Origin: Bradyrhizobium sp. SZCCT0153
Lineage (GTDB): Bacteria > Pseudomonadota > Alphaproteobacteria > Rhizobiales > Xanthobacteraceae
Assembly (NCBI RefSeq): GCF_018129995.1
Contig: NZ_JAFCKS010000001.1
Coordinates: 248,001-312,000 of the forward strand
Direction: 5' to 3'
Length of the DNA stretch: 64,000 nt
Within the stretch, counting starts at the first letter, position 1. Each line of letters begins with the position of its first letter. Below are positions 34,067 to 43,544 of this stretch, piece by piece. The notes under the pieces were generated by a model. The model did not search any database. It was not told the DNA's origin and saw only the letters and a list, made by a program, of their open reading frames with translations. A program made the translations under genes and the position numbers.

Positions 34067-35026
34067 ATGAGTCAATACGTTCTGCGTCGCCTGCTGATCG
34101 CGATTCCGAGCCTGCTCGGGATCTCGGCCGTGCTGTTCTTCGTGCTGGCGCTTGCGCCCGGCGATCCATTCTCGGAGCTGGCGACGAACCCGAACGTCCC
34201 GCCCGAAGTGCAGGCCGCACTTCGGGCCAAGTTCGGCCTCGATGATCCGATTTACCTCCGCTACCTGCACTGGCTCAACGCCATGCTGCACGGCGACTGG
34301 GGCTTCTCCTTCGTCAGCCGGATGGACGTTGACAAGCTGATCCTCCAGCGCCTGCCGACTACGCTCTATGTGATCGGCTCGGCGCAGATCCTGGCGCTGC
34401 TGATCGCGATTCCCGTCGGCGTCTATGCCGCGACGAAGCCGTATTCGCTGTTCGACCAGGTCGCCAACACGCTCGCCTTCGTCGGCTTCTCGCTGCCGAC
34501 CTTCTTCACGGGCATCCTGTTCATCCTGATCTTCTCGGTGACGCTGGACTGGCTGCCGTTCGTCTACACCACCGACATCAAGGCAACCGGAATTCACTGG
34601 GTGCTCGAGATGATCCGTCAGGCGATCATGCCGGTGGCGGTGCTCGGCCTGTTCCAGGCGGCGTCGATGACGCGTTTCGTGCGCTCGGCAATGCTCGACG
34701 TGATCCGGCTCGACTATGTCACCACCGCGCGGGCCAAGGGGCTCGGGCAGGCCACGGTCATCGTAAAGCATGTGATGCGCAACGCCATGATCCCGGTCGT
34801 GACGCTGATCGCGTTGCAGATCCCCGCAGTGTTCGGCGGCGCCATCGTCACCGAGCAGATCTTCCGCATCCCCGGCATCGGCTCGCTGCTGATCTCCTCC
34901 ATCCTTTCCAACGACACGCCGGTGGTGATGGCCGTCACTTTCGTCTTCGCGTGCCTGGTGGTCCTGTTCAATCTCATCGCGGACGTCCTTTATGGCTGGC
35001 TTGACCCTCGCATCTCCCTCCGCTGA
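34067..35026 (+). CDS. Oligopeptide/dipeptide ABC importer, permease 1 (DppB-type)
   Basis: 319 residues with six membrane helices and the EAA loop (ITTARAKGLGQATVIVKHVMRNAMIPV-type, about residues 222-248). The N-terminus MSQYVLRRLLIAIPSLLGIS is the normal DppB start. Its C-terminal 35 coding bases overlap the start of the next permease gene, which indicates translational coupling. Second gene of the importer operon. Confidence 0.92.
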   Translation: MSQYVLRRLLIAIPSLLGISAVLFFVLALAPGDPFSELATNPNVPPEVQAALRAKFGLDDPIYLRYLHWLNAMLHGDWGFSFVSRMDVDKLILQRLPTTLYVIGSAQILALLIAIPVGVYAATKPYSLFDQVANTLAFVGFSLPTFFTGILFILIFSVTLDWLPFVYTTDIKATGIHWVLEMIRQAIMPVAVLGLFQAASMTRFVRSAMLDVIRLDYVTTARAKGLGQATVIVKHVMRNAMIPVVTLIALQIPAVFGGAIVTEQIFRIPGIGSLLISSILSNDTPVVMAVTFVFACLVVLFNLIADVLYGWLDPRISLR

Positions 35027-35909
35027 GCGGCGGGTCTACTCGCCCTGGCGCGAGACGTGGCGGCGCTATAGCCGCCACAAGCTTGCCGTCGTCAGTGCGT
35101 TCCTGCTCCTCATTCTGATCCTGGCGGTGGTGGCTGGCCCCTTCATCTGGCGCGTCAAGATCGACGACATCGATATCGTGGCCGGCTTGCAGGGGCCGTC
35201 GCTCGCCCATCCCTTCGGCACCGACGATCTCGGGCAGGACATCCTCGCCCGCATGATCTATGGCGGGCGTATCTCGCTCGCGGTCGGCCTTGCCGCGATG
35301 CTGGTCTCGGTCTTCATCGGCGTGCTGGTCGGCGCGCTCGCCGGCATGTCGCGCGGTGCGCTCGGTCATGGGCTGATGTGGCTCACCGATCTCTTTTTGT
35401 CGTTGCCGCAATTGCCACTGCTGCTGCTGCTCATCTATCTCTTCCGGGACGGGCTCAAGGCCGCATTCGGCCCCGAAGGCGGCATCTTCATCCTGATCGT
35501 GCTTGTGATCGGCGGCCTGCGCTGGATGCCGGTCGCTCGCCTCGTGCGCGCGCAGTTCCTGTCGATCCGCGAGAAGGAGTTCGTCGAAGCCGCGCGCGCG
35601 CTCGGAGCCAGCCCGGTGCGGCAGGTGGTGCGCCACATCCTGCCCAATGCGCTCGGTCCGGTGATCATCGCCGGCACCATCGACGTCGCCGCCGCCATCA
35701 TCGCGGAATCGACGCTGTCCTTCCTCGGCCTCGGCTTTCCGCCGGATACCCCGACCTGGGGCCGGCTGCTCTATGATGCCAAGGACTTCCTCGACATCGG
35801 CCCGCACTGGGCGCTGTTTCCGGGCGGCGCGATCTTCATCGCGGTGGTCGCCATCAACTTCATCGGCGACGGCCTGCGTGACGCGCTCGATGCGCGGCGG
35901 GTGATCTGA
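34992..35909 (+). CDS. Oligopeptide/dipeptide ABC importer, permease 2 (DppC-type)
   Basis: 305 residues with six membrane helices, an HPFGTDDLGQDILARMIYGGR motif (about 74-94) and the EAA loop EFVEAARALGASPVRQVVRHILPNALGP near 195-222. It overlaps the DppB-type gene by 35 bases at its start and touches the next ATPase gene (TGATG) at its stop. Forms the transmembrane pore with the preceding permease. Confidence 0.92.
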   Translation: MAGLTLASPSAERRVYSPWRETWRRYSRHKLAVVSAFLLLILILAVVAGPFIWRVKIDDIDIVAGLQGPSLAHPFGTDDLGQDILARMIYGGRISLAVGLAAMLVSVFIGVLVGALAGMSRGALGHGLMWLTDLFLSLPQLPLLLLLIYLFRDGLKAAFGPEGGIFILIVLVIGGLRWMPVARLVRAQFLSIREKEFVEAARALGASPVRQVVRHILPNALGPVIIAGTIDVAAAIIAESTLSFLGLGFPPDTPTWGRLLYDAKDFLDIGPHWALFPGGAIFIAVVAINFIGDGLRDALDARRVI

Positions 35910-36904
35910 TGGCGCCACTGCTCGAGATCAAGGGCCTGAAAACCCATTTCTCCACCGACGACGGCATCCTTCAGGCCGTCGACGGCGTCGACATCTCGAT
36001 CAACCGTGGCGAGACGCTCTGTGTCGTCGGCGAATCCGGCTGCGGCAAGACCGTGACCGCGATGTCGATCCTGAAGCTGATCGCGATGCCGCCGGGCCGC
36101 ATCGCGGCGGGCCAGATCATCTTCGAGGGCCGCGATCTCGTGCCGCTGACGAGCAGTCAGCTCGACGAGATCCGCGCCAAGGAGATCGGCTTCATCTTCC
36201 AGGAGCCGATGACCTCGCTCAATCCGGTGCTCACGATCGGCGAGCAGATCGCCGAAAGCCTGCGCCGCCATGAGAACGTCACCAGGAAGCAGGCGATCGA
36301 ACGCACCATCGAGATGCTCAAGCTGGTGCAGATTCCCAACGCCGAAGGCCGCGTGCACAATTATCCGCACCAGTTCTCCGGCGGCATGCGTCAGCGCGTG
36401 ATGATCGCGATGGCGCTCGCCTGCAAGCCGAAGCTGATCATCGCCGACGAGCCCACCACCGCGCTCGACGTCACCATCCAGGCACAGATCCTCGATCTGC
36501 TCCAGGACATGAAGGAGCGCTTCGGCATGGCGGTGATGCTGATCACCCATGCCATGGGCGTCGTTGCCGAAACCGCGCAACGCGTCGTCGTGATGTATGC
36601 CGGCAAAGTGGTCGAGGAAGCGCCGGTCGACGATCTGTTCAGCAACCCGGGCCATCCCTATACGCAAGGGTTGATCCGTTCGATTCCGCGCATCGACCTG
36701 GACAGCGAGCACAAGACGCGGCTCGAGGCGATCGGCGGCTCGGTGCCGATCCTGATCAACCCGCCGGTCGGCTGCCGCTTTGCGCCGCGCTGCAAGTTCG
36801 CAATGAACGTCTGCACCGAGAAGGAGCCGCTGCTGCGCGAGATCGCACCCAGCCATCGCATGGCCTGTCATCTCGGCGATACGCAGTTGGGAGGTGCGGC
36901 ATGA
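35909..36904 (+). CDS. Oligopeptide/dipeptide ABC importer, ATPase 1 (DppD-type)
   Basis: 331 residues. Walker A GESGCGKT at about 44-51, the signature [15 protein letters not shown] near 158 and Walker [14 protein letters not shown] near 177. The C-terminal oligo_HPY domain (about 235-330) carries [26 protein letters not shown] cysteines that bind an iron-sulfur cluster in some relatives. It overlaps the next ATPase gene by four bases. Confidence 0.93.
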   Translation: MAPLLEIKGLKTHFSTDDGILQAVDGVDISINRGETLCVVGESGCGKTVTAMSILKLIAMPPGRIAAGQIIFEGRDLVPLTSSQLDEIRAKEIGFIFQEPMTSLNPVLTIGEQIAESLRRHENVTRKQAIERTIEMLKLVQIPNAEGRVHNYPHQFSGGMRQRVMIAMALACKPKLIIADEPTTALDVTIQAQILDLLQDMKERFGMAVMLITHAMGVVAETAQRVVVMYAGKVVEEAPVDDLFSNPGHPYTQGLIRSIPRIDLDSEHKTRLEAIGGSVPILINPPVGCRFAPRCKFAMNVCTEKEPLLREIAPSHRMACHLGDTQLGGAA

Positions 36905-37869
36905 CCGAGCCCTTGCTCCGCGTCAGCGGCCTGAAGAAATATTTCCCCGTGCTCGGCGGCCTGCTGTCGCGCCAGGTCGGCACCGTCTATGCGGTCGACG
37001 GCGTGTCGTTCTCGGTCAATCGCGGCGAGACGCTCGGTCTCGTCGGCGAATCCGGCTGCGGCAAGTCGACGACGGGACGCTGCGTGCTGCGCCTGATCGA
37101 GCCGACTGACGGCGAGGTTACTTTCGACGGCCAGGACGTGCGCCAGCTCGGCGGCAACGATCTGCGCGCGATGCGGCGGAACATGCAGCTCGTGTTCCAG
37201 GATCCGTTCGCCTCGCTCAATCCGCGCATGACGGTCGGCGCCATCCTCGGCGAGGCGCTCGTGATCCATAAGCTTGGTTCATCGGCCAAGGAGCGTGAGG
37301 ATCGCGTCGCGAGCCTGCTGGTGAAGGTCGGTCTCAAGGCCGAGCACATGCGGCGCTATCCGCACGAATTCTCCGGCGGCCAGCGCCAGCGCATCGTGAT
37401 CGCCCGCGCGCTCGCGGTCGAGCCGAAGCTGATCGTCTGCGACGAGCCGGTGTCCGCGCTCGACGTGTCGATTCAGGCCCAGGTCATCAACCTGCTGGAA
37501 GATCTCCAGGCCGAGCTGAACCTCACCTATCTCTTCGTCGCGCACGACCTCTCGGTGGTCGAGCACATCTCCGACCGCGTCGCGGTGATGTATCTCGGCC
37601 GCATCGTCGAGCTGGCGAAGGCGAACGACCTCTACCGCAACCCGCAGCATCCCTACACCAGGGCGCTCCTGTCAGCGGTGCCGGTGCCGGATCCCAAGCT
37701 CAAGCGCGAGCGCATCCGTCTCAAGGGCGACGTGCCGAGCCCGATGAAGCCGCCGTCCGGCTGCCACTTCCACACCCGCTGCCCGATCGCCCAGCCGCGC
37801 TGCGCCGAAAGCGCGCCGGAGCTGAAGGAGGGAGCAGGCGGGCACTTCGTGGCGTGCCATCTCGCCTGA
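36901..37869 (+). CDS. Oligopeptide/dipeptide ABC importer, ATPase 2 (DppF-type)
   Basis: 322 residues. Walker [10 protein letters not shown] at about 51-59, signature [17 protein letters not shown] near 159 and Walker [15 protein letters not shown] near 180. The C-terminal oligo_HPY domain has [18 protein letters not shown]. It is the last gene of the five-gene importer and is followed by dodecin on the other strand. Confidence 0.93.
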   Translation: MTEPLLRVSGLKKYFPVLGGLLSRQVGTVYAVDGVSFSVNRGETLGLVGESGCGKSTTGRCVLRLIEPTDGEVTFDGQDVRQLGGNDLRAMRRNMQLVFQDPFASLNPRMTVGAILGEALVIHKLGSSAKEREDRVASLLVKVGLKAEHMRRYPHEFSGGQRQRIVIARALAVEPKLIVCDEPVSALDVSIQAQVINLLEDLQAELNLTYLFVAHDLSVVEHISDRVAVMYLGRIVELAKANDLYRNPQHPYTRALLSAVPVPDPKLKRERIRLKGDVPSPMKPPSGCHFHTRCPIAQPRCAESAPELKEGAGGHFVACHLA

Positions 37870-37877
37870 AGGGGACT

Positions 37878-38099
37878 TTACCCGTCAAGCGTAAACCCGA
37901 CCCGCAGCGTCACTTGATAGTGGCGGACCGCGCCGTTTTCAATGTGGCCGCGCGTCTGCGTGACCTCGAACCATTTCATTTCGCGAATGGTCTTGGCGGC
38001 GCGGCCGATTGCGTTCTTGATCGCATCCTCGATCGAGGTCTCGGACGACCCGACCAGCTCCAGGATCTTGTAGACGTGATCGTTCTCGGCTGTGGGCAT
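37878..38099 (-). CDS. Dodecin family flavin-binding protein
   Basis: 73 residues, [20 protein letters not shown] onward, with the dodecin signature [30 protein letters not shown] helix and the strand [19 protein letters not shown]. Dodecins form hollow dodecamers that bind riboflavin or FMN as a store or buffer in the cytoplasm. The conserved tryptophan that stacks on flavin is present (MKW). The ribosome site GGGGAG precedes the ATG at 38099. The longer open frame upstream is not coding. Confidence 0.9.
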   Translation of the reverse strand: MPTAENDHVYKILELVGSSETSIEDAIKNAIGRAAKTIREMKWFEVTQTRGHIENGAVRHYQVTLRVGFTLDG

Positions 38100-38392
38100 C
38101 GCTATTCTCCCCTGCTGTGGCGGGACCGGATACGACCGTCGCGGACGGTCAGCGCCCGCAAGACATCCGCCCCTCGACTCTGAACGGACGCAGGCGCTTA
38201 GGGTTCCGTCCTGGGCGACGGCCCGCCAGCTGCTGTCACGAATTTTGGTCGATTTCTTGCGAGTGCACGAAAATGTGGGTCGCGTGTGCGGGCGGCGCTT
38301 TCGAATTGGCGTACCGTACAATGGCTGCTCTTGCCCGTCCCGATGCGGGCGATCTAACCTCCATCCGTTCCTGGCAATTTCGAAGCGCGGTG

Positions 38393-38740
38393 ATGATCGA
38401 GCGTTGGACGGGGGGCGCTCTGGCTGCGGTCGGTCTCTGCGCTGTGCCCGCACCAGGCATTGCGCAAGACGAGCTCGACGGCGCGCCGGTGAGCATGTCG
38501 CTGCAGGTGACGACCGATCCTTCCACCTTCGAATGCCGACGGCCAGGTCTACGACCCCGACCGTATCATGTTCCTGCGCAACTATTCGACCAGATGCAGC
38601 GCGCCACCATCGAGGGCGTGCCGATTCGGCAAGCGTTTCGGCCTCTACCGCGTTGACTTCGAGACCCAGGCAAGGGTCCCGAAGCTGAGCGCGGCATTCT
38701 ATCTCGACGTGGTGGCAAGGAATGCGATCGGGATGTGAGA
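38393..38740 (+). pseudogene. Decayed GH1 beta-glucosidase C-terminus joined to an unrelated signal-peptide start
   Basis: From 38532 the reading frame [18 protein letters not shown] matches the region following the GH1 catalytic-nucleophile loop. A lost base near 38584 shifts the frame; the next frame continues [14 protein letters not shown]. At about 38626 the usual hydrophobic YFxWSxxDNFEW segment is missing, a deletion of roughly 15-20 codons that also shifts the frame. It resumes [20 protein letters not shown] and ends ARNAIGM, stop 38736-38738. The catalytic part is gone. In front of it, an ATG at 38393 opens a signal-peptide-like [20 protein letters not shown], probably another gene's relic. 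The stretch 38100-38392 shows nothing coding. Confidence 0.8.
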
Positions 38741-38747
38741 CCAGAGC

Positions 38748-39305
38748 CTACGGATCCAGTTCCGTATCCCAGTAGAGATAGTCCAGCCAGCTGTCGTGCA
38801 GATAGTTCGGCGGGAACAGGCGGCCGTTGCGGTGGAGCTGATGCACGGTCGGGGCGAAGGCGTGCTGGCGCGGAAACATTTTTGCCTGCACCGGCGTAAG
38901 ATTGCCCTTGCGCAGATTGCAGGGCGAGCACGCCGCGACCACGTTCTCCCAAGTGGTCTGGCCACCTTTGCTGCGCGGGATGATGTGATCGAAGGTGAGG
39001 TCTTCGGGCGAGCCGCAATATTGGCAGGCGAAACGATCGCGCAGGAAGACGTTGAACCGGGTGAATGCGGGGTGGGTGGTCGGCTTGACGAAGGATTTGA
39101 GCGAGACCACGCTAGGCAGCTGCATTTGCAGCGTCGGGCTATGGACCGCCTGATCGTAATGCGCGACGATGTTGACGCGGTCGAGGAACACCGCCTTGAT
39201 CGCGTCCTGCCACGACCACAGAGACAGTGGGTAGTAACTCAGCGGCCGGAAGTCCGCGTTCAGCACCAACACCGGCCAACTGCCTTGCGAGACATGTGCG
39301 TTCAA
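38748..39305 (-). CDS. HNH endonuclease family protein
   Basis: 185 residues from a TTG start at 39305, which has GGGAGC eight bases upstream and gives the length I recall for this family; an ATG at 39344 would add 13 residues. The HNH domain is at about 93-135: C94-x2-C97, the Asp-His pair FDHIIPRSKGG (105-115) and C126-x2-C129-N130. The metal-binding CxxC pairs are the HNH type seen in a highly conserved alphaproteobacterial protein. The biological role (repair or restriction) is unknown. No methyltransferase is adjacent. Confidence 0.85.
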   Translation of the reverse strand: MNAHVSQGSWPVLVLNADFRPLSYYPLSLWSWQDAIKAVFLDRVNIVAHYDQAVHSPTLQMQLPSVVSLKSFVKPTTHPAFTRFNVFLRDRFACQYCGSPEDLTFDHIIPRSKGGQTTWENVVAACSPCNLRKGNLTPVQAKMFPRQHAFAPTVHQLHRNGRLFPPNYLHDSWLDYLYWDTELDP

Positions 39306-39341
39306 GTAACGCTCCCGGCCTCCATGTACGCTGCGAAGCAG

Positions 39342-39362
39342 CATGTATTGACATACTACATG
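39342..39362. promoter_or_regulatory. Inverted repeat upstream of the HNH gene
   Basis: CATGTA (39342-39347) and TACATG (39357-39362) flank the nine bases TTGACATAC. The wider arms GCAGCATGTA and TACATGCAGC match at nine of ten positions. A small hairpin GCTGC-GAA-GCAGC (39330-39342) overlaps it. All lie between 25 and 60 bases before the TTG start at 39305 and are a candidate operator. Confidence 0.4.
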
Positions 39363-39524
39363 CAGCGTGACGGGATTGTGAAGCCCGTTGAGCGACTTAT
39401 TCAGGCGCAAGCAATACGGCGGCGGGGTGGCAAAACGCTCAAAAACGCCGCGATCTGGGGAGCCGCCGCCGGGACGACGTTGGGGGACGACGGCGTTCAA
39501 TAACGCGGCGGCCTTGCTGGGCAG

Positions 39525-40502
39525 CTAGCCCTGCAGCCGTTCCAGCTTCTGCAGGCATCGTGTCGCGCGCACCGTGGCCGGCATTTCCTCGTCCGGGAAG
39601 CTGGTGTCCCAGTTGGTTACGCCAACCTCGCCGACATAGATGTCGCCGCGTGAATCCAGTGCGATGCCGTGGGGTGCCAGGAACTTTCCGCTGGCAACGC
39701 CCGGCCCTTCCTCGCCTCCCAGCCGCGCGATGCGTTTTCCCTTGGCGTCGACGATCGACAGCCGCGGGCCGAGATTGGGGACATTGCGATTGATGGCGAG
39801 CCCCGGGCCGAGCTCGCCGATCACGAAGGTCGGGGTCTTGCCGCCGCCGCAGCAGCACAGCGCGCAGGGGCGATGCAGATTGTTCCACTGCGTTTCGTAT
39901 TTGCCCTCGCCGTTGAACACCTGAACGCGGTGGTTCTCGCGGTCGGCGACATAGACCCAGCCGTCGGCATCGGTGGCGATATTGTGCACGATGTTGAACT
40001 GGCCGGGGTCGGTGCCGGGCTCACCCCAGCTTTTGATCAGCTTGCCGTCGGGGGTGTATTTGTGCACGCGCGCATTGCCGTAGCCGTCGGACACGTAGAT
40101 CTCGCCCTTCGGCGACAGCGCCGTGTGGGTGCAGCGGTGGAACGGCTCGCCGCTCATGAACGGGGACGGCTTAGCCGGGATGCCGATCGTCAGCAGCACC
40201 TTGCCGTCGGTGGTGCATTTTCGCACGGTGTGGTCGCCGTCGTCGGTGCAGTAGAGATTGTCGTCGGCGTCGATGTGCAGCCCGTGGGCGCGCGAGAACA
40301 GCCCTTCGCCGAAACTGCGCAGGAAATTGCCTTCGCGGTCGAGCACGACCATCGGATGGGCGCCGCGGTTGAAGACGTAGACGCGGTCCTTGCTGTCGAC
40401 CGCGACGGACGCGACGTCGGTCAATTGCCAGCCTTCCGGCAGCTTTGCGAAGTTTTCGACGACGCGGTAGCGATGCTCGCCGGTGCCGAGAATGGCTGGC
40501 AT
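39525..40502 (-). CDS. NHL-repeat beta-propeller protein with an unusual Cys-rich segment
   Basis: 325 residues made of about six NHL repeats, for example SVAVDSKDRVYVFNRG, GLHIDADDNLYCTDDG, HTALSPKGEIYVSDG, NIATDADGWVYVADREN and GIALDSRGDIYVGEVG. This resembles the peptidyl-alpha-hydroxyglycine lyase-like propellers. Residues 213-218 read CALCCC, in the strand NLHRPCALCCCGGGKTPTFV; four cysteines in six positions is odd. No signal peptide is seen, so it is probably cytoplasmic. The ATG at 40502 (AGGAGAG seven bases upstream) is 14 bases after the flavoprotein stop, so the two are co-transcribed. A ligand-binding or lyase function is inferred. Confidence 0.82.
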   Translation of the reverse strand: MPAILGTGEHRYRVVENFAKLPEGWQLTDVASVAVDSKDRVYVFNRGAHPMVVLDREGNFLRSFGEGLFSRAHGLHIDADDNLYCTDDGDHTVRKCTTDGKVLLTIGIPAKPSPFMSGEPFHRCTHTALSPKGEIYVSDGYGNARVHKYTPDGKLIKSWGEPGTDPGQFNIVHNIATDADGWVYVADRENHRVQVFNGEGKYETQWNNLHRPCALCCCGGGKTPTFVIGELGPGLAINRNVPNLGPRLSIVDAKGKRIARLGGEEGPGVASGKFLAPHGIALDSRGDIYVGEVGVTNWDTSFPDEEMPATVRATRCLQKLERLQG

Positions 40503-40516
40503 TGGTTTCTCTCCTG

Positions 40517-42286
40517 TCATTCCGGGGCGCGCCCCAAAATCCCTTCCTCGATCCCCTTGATCTGGAGCGCGAGATATTTCGAGTTGATCCGGCATTGCGC
40601 CAGGCTGCCGGCGATGAACCACAGGCCGGGCTGGCTCGTGCGCGCATACATGTTGCGCAGCTCGAGGCCGTCGCCAAAGCCCCAGATCGGGCCGACGCGA
40701 TCGGCGACGGCATCGCCGAACAGCTTTCGCACCAGATATTCCTGTGGCTTGTAGCCCGTGGACAGCACGATGAGATCGGCTGCGATATTCGAGCCGTCCT
40801 TCATCCGGGCGCCGCCGGCCGTGAAGCTCTCGACGTCTGCAAACTGCATGAGCTTGATCGCGCCCTCGACGATCAGGTTGGAGCATCCGACATTGAAGTA
40901 ATAGCCGCCGCCGCGGGTGAGGTATTTGAATTGCCAGCCAGTGCCGGCATCGCCGAAGTCGAGCTTGAAGCCGACTTTGCGCAGACCGTCGAGCAGCTCC
41001 TTGTCGAGCTCCTTCGACTGCTCCGTCAGCATCACATGCGTCTTCTTCGCCAGCGGCGTCGGCATCGAGGTCGCTATCAGATCATTGTCCTCTAGCGTAC
41101 CCTCATTGTAGGTCGCATAAGCTAGCTGGGCAGACGGCTCGATATTGGTAACCAGCGTCGGCGAACGCTGCAGCAGCGTCACCTCCGCGCCGCTGGAATG
41201 GAGATCCTGCGCGATGTCGTGGCCGCTGTTGCCGGTGCCGACGACGATGGCTCGCTTGCCCGTCCAGTTCTCTCCGTCCTCGTAGCGGCTGGAATGCAGC
41301 AATGTGCCCTTGAAATTCTCGAGGGTCGGAATGTCAGGCACGTTGGCGATACCACTGACGCCAGTCGCCATGATCACATGGCGCGGGTGCATGGCGCGCG
41401 AACTGCCATCGGCGCGTCGCAGCGTGACGGTCCAGCAGCCTCTGGCCTCGTCATAGGCGCCGCCCTCGAACTCGGTGCCGGTCCAGAAGTTCAGCTCCAT
41501 CGCGTCGACATAGGCTTCGAACCAGTTGGCGAGCTTGTCCTTGGGGATATAGGTCGGCCAGTTCGGCGGGAACGGCATGTAGGGCAGGTGATTCACCTGC
41601 ACCTGGTTGTGCAGGGTCAGCGCGTGATAGCGCTTGCGCCAGTTGTCGCCGATCCGGGCCTCGCGATCGACGATCAGCGTGTCGATTTTCAGCTGCTTCA
41701 GCCGCGCCGCGATCGCAAGCCCGGCCTGGCCGCCGCCGACCACCAGCACGGCCGGATCGCGATCGGAATACTCGCGCGAGGCGTTGCGTAAATCGAGCCA
41801 GTTCGGGCCGCGGAAGTCGCGCGAATAGGCCTGGCCGCGCGGCCGCGACGTGCCAAGCTGTTCCTCGAACCCTTTGAGTGTGTCGAGTGCGGTGAGGAGC
41901 GTCCACGCCTTCAGCCGGTCGCCGTCGGCCGCATCGGGCACGAGCCGGACGATGCCGCTGCCGCGGCCAAGCGCGGTCTCGAAATCGAAGATGGCTTCGA
42001 TGTTACTGGTGCCGGCGCGGATCACCCAGCGCGGCGGCGCGCGATTCGGCGCGACCTTGAAATTGGAAGGCACCACCTTGGGTGCAAGCGCAGCCAGTGC
42101 CAGTGCAACTTCGTTCCGGCCACTGATCGTCTGCAAGTTCCAGCTCAGCGCCAGCGCGTCGCGCCAAAAGCTGTCGGCGAGGAAGAGGCGGTCGAGCGCG
42201 GCGGGATCAGGCTTGACCAGCGTGCGCTCGAATTCATCGAGCCAGGCTTGCGCCGAGACGGAAATATCCTTCGTCTTGTCCAGCAT
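40517..42286 (-). CDS. SnoaL-like domain fused to a flavin-dependent monooxygenase
   Basis: 589 residues. A SnoaL/NTF2-like domain occupies about 10-140 (LDRLFLADSFWRDALALSWN). The monooxygenase follows: FAD motif GGGQAG at 184-189, the FMO fingerprint FKGTLLHSSRY at 325-335 and the NADPH motif GTGNSG at 350-355. The fingerprint ends in Tyr, as in class B N- or C-hydroxylating FMOs, rather than the HxxxWP/D of most Baeyer-Villiger enzymes. It uses NADPH and O2 in the cytoplasm. Upstream on the same strand lie the DUF2855 and acyl-CoA ligase genes. A ketone, aldehyde or amine is the likely substrate. Confidence 0.85.
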   Translation of the reverse strand: MLDKTKDISVSAQAWLDEFERTLVKPDPAALDRLFLADSFWRDALALSWNLQTISGRNEVALALAALAPKVVPSNFKVAPNRAPPRWVIRAGTSNIEAIFDFETALGRGSGIVRLVPDAADGDRLKAWTLLTALDTLKGFEEQLGTSRPRGQAYSRDFRGPNWLDLRNASREYSDRDPAVLVVGGGQAGLAIAARLKQLKIDTLIVDREARIGDNWRKRYHALTLHNQVQVNHLPYMPFPPNWPTYIPKDKLANWFEAYVDAMELNFWTGTEFEGGAYDEARGCWTVTLRRADGSSRAMHPRHVIMATGVSGIANVPDIPTLENFKGTLLHSSRYEDGENWTGKRAIVVGTGNSGHDIAQDLHSSGAEVTLLQRSPTLVTNIEPSAQLAYATYNEGTLEDNDLIATSMPTPLAKKTHVMLTEQSKELDKELLDGLRKVGFKLDFGDAGTGWQFKYLTRGGGYYFNVGCSNLIVEGAIKLMQFADVESFTAGGARMKDGSNIAADLIVLSTGYKPQEYLVRKLFGDAVADRVGPIWGFGDGLELRNMYARTSQPGLWFIAGSLAQCRINSKYLALQIKGIEEGILGRAPE

Positions 42287-42362
42287 GCGCGACCTCGTGG
42301 CCGTCTTCGCGGCATTTGCTCGGAGGTCAAGCTATACCGGATCAGCCGACGTCAAAAGCGCT

Positions 42363-43448
42363 TTACCCGAGCAGTGAAAGCATGTGGCCCTGCTCCGGCG
42401 GAATGCGCCCCTTCAGCGTATCGAGATAGATCCGCCGCACCGCCTCCGGGCCGCGGCTCTCGACCACGCTCAGGCTTCTCTGCAGCAGCGGCGCAAAGCC
42501 GGACCATGCCGCGCCAAAGCGCTGCTCGATGCCGCCGGGGCCCCATTCCTTGGCGCGCTTGCGGATCTGGTCGGGCGCGAAGAACCAGCGCGGTTTTGCG
42601 CCGGGCAGGGCGCCTTCGTCGGCGTCGGTCGCGCGATGCGTCAAACCGACGCGCACCGAGCATTTCATCTGCTCGCCGAAGTGCTGGTGCAGTCCGGCGC
42701 GCAACGCGCTGTTGCCGGCCATGTCGACGAAGGCGACAGGCGTATCCGTCGGCAGCGACGTCACGCGGTCATAGGTGGCGACCTCGTCGTAGCAGCCGAG
42801 CGAGGTCACGAAGCCGGTGTTGCCGGCCGAGGTCAGCCCGATCACCTTGCAGCCGCGGGTATGCAGGAGATGGGCGAGCCCAAACGCGGTCTTGCTCGAG
42901 GCGCTCGAGAGCAGCACGGTGCGCGCGCCGAAATCGCCGGTCTCTGCGAGGAAATCGTCGACCAGGAACGACAGCATGAACAGCGGCCGCAGCAGCGCCT
43001 GGTAGTCACCCTGCCGGCCGTCATAGGCGGGATCGCCGCTGACGCGCGCATAGGCGTTGTAGACCGGCGCCACGCCCTGCCGGTGCGCGGCACCGTCGCG
43101 CAAGCCGCGCTTGCTGACGTCGGTCGCCTCGATCACGAGATGCGTCGCCATCGGGAAATAGCCGAACAGGCGCTCGCCCACGGCCACGCTGGGGTGTTTC
43201 GAGGCGATCACCTGGCCAAAGCCCCATACCGGAATGTTGCCAAAACCGTTCGGCGCGGGAAACAGCTGCCAGTATTTCAGCTCGTCGCCGAGCACCGCAT
43301 AGGTGATGTTGTTAGCCGTAAAAGCGAAGCGGTCGATCTTGACGAGCAGCGCGTCAGGCGGGAGCGAATCCGCGTCGGGAAGCTCGGTCGCAATCACCTT
43401 GCACTGCTCGAGATCATCTCGCGCAACGATGAAGTCGGTCGATGTCAT
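42363..43448 (-). CDS. DUF2855-family protein, MDR-like oxidoreductase fold
   Basis: 361 residues. The sequence reads like a medium-chain dehydrogenase/reductase: an N-terminal catalytic-type half (VKIDRFAFTANNITYAVLGDELKYW) and a Rossmann-like stretch VLLSSASSKTAFGLAHLLHT (about 175-195). No zinc ligands or clear GxGxxG are seen, so cofactor use is uncertain. It lies between the acyl-CoA ligase and the flavoprotein on the same strand, suggesting it acts on the same compound. The ATG at 43448 is chosen; ten residues of open frame lie upstream. Confidence 0.8.
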   Translation of the reverse strand: MTSTDFIVARDDLEQCKVIATELPDADSLPPDALLVKIDRFAFTANNITYAVLGDELKYWQLFPAPNGFGNIPVWGFGQVIASKHPSVAVGERLFGYFPMATHLVIEATDVSKRGLRDGAAHRQGVAPVYNAYARVSGDPAYDGRQGDYQALLRPLFMLSFLVDDFLAETGDFGARTVLLSSASSKTAFGLAHLLHTRGCKVIGLTSAGNTGFVTSLGCYDEVATYDRVTSLPTDTPVAFVDMAGNSALRAGLHQHFGEQMKCSVRVGLTHRATDADEGALPGAKPRWFFAPDQIRKRAKEWGPGGIEQRFGAAWSGFAPLLQRSLSVVESRGPEAVRRIYLDTLKGRIPPEQGHMLSLLG

Positions 43449-43544
43449 GGCTGTGATCCCGGCTCTATTCGCCGGCATCTCATCATTTACCGGCGACCCT
43501 TTTGCAACAGCAACATAGTTTTAAACGCTGTTTGCAGCCGTTCG

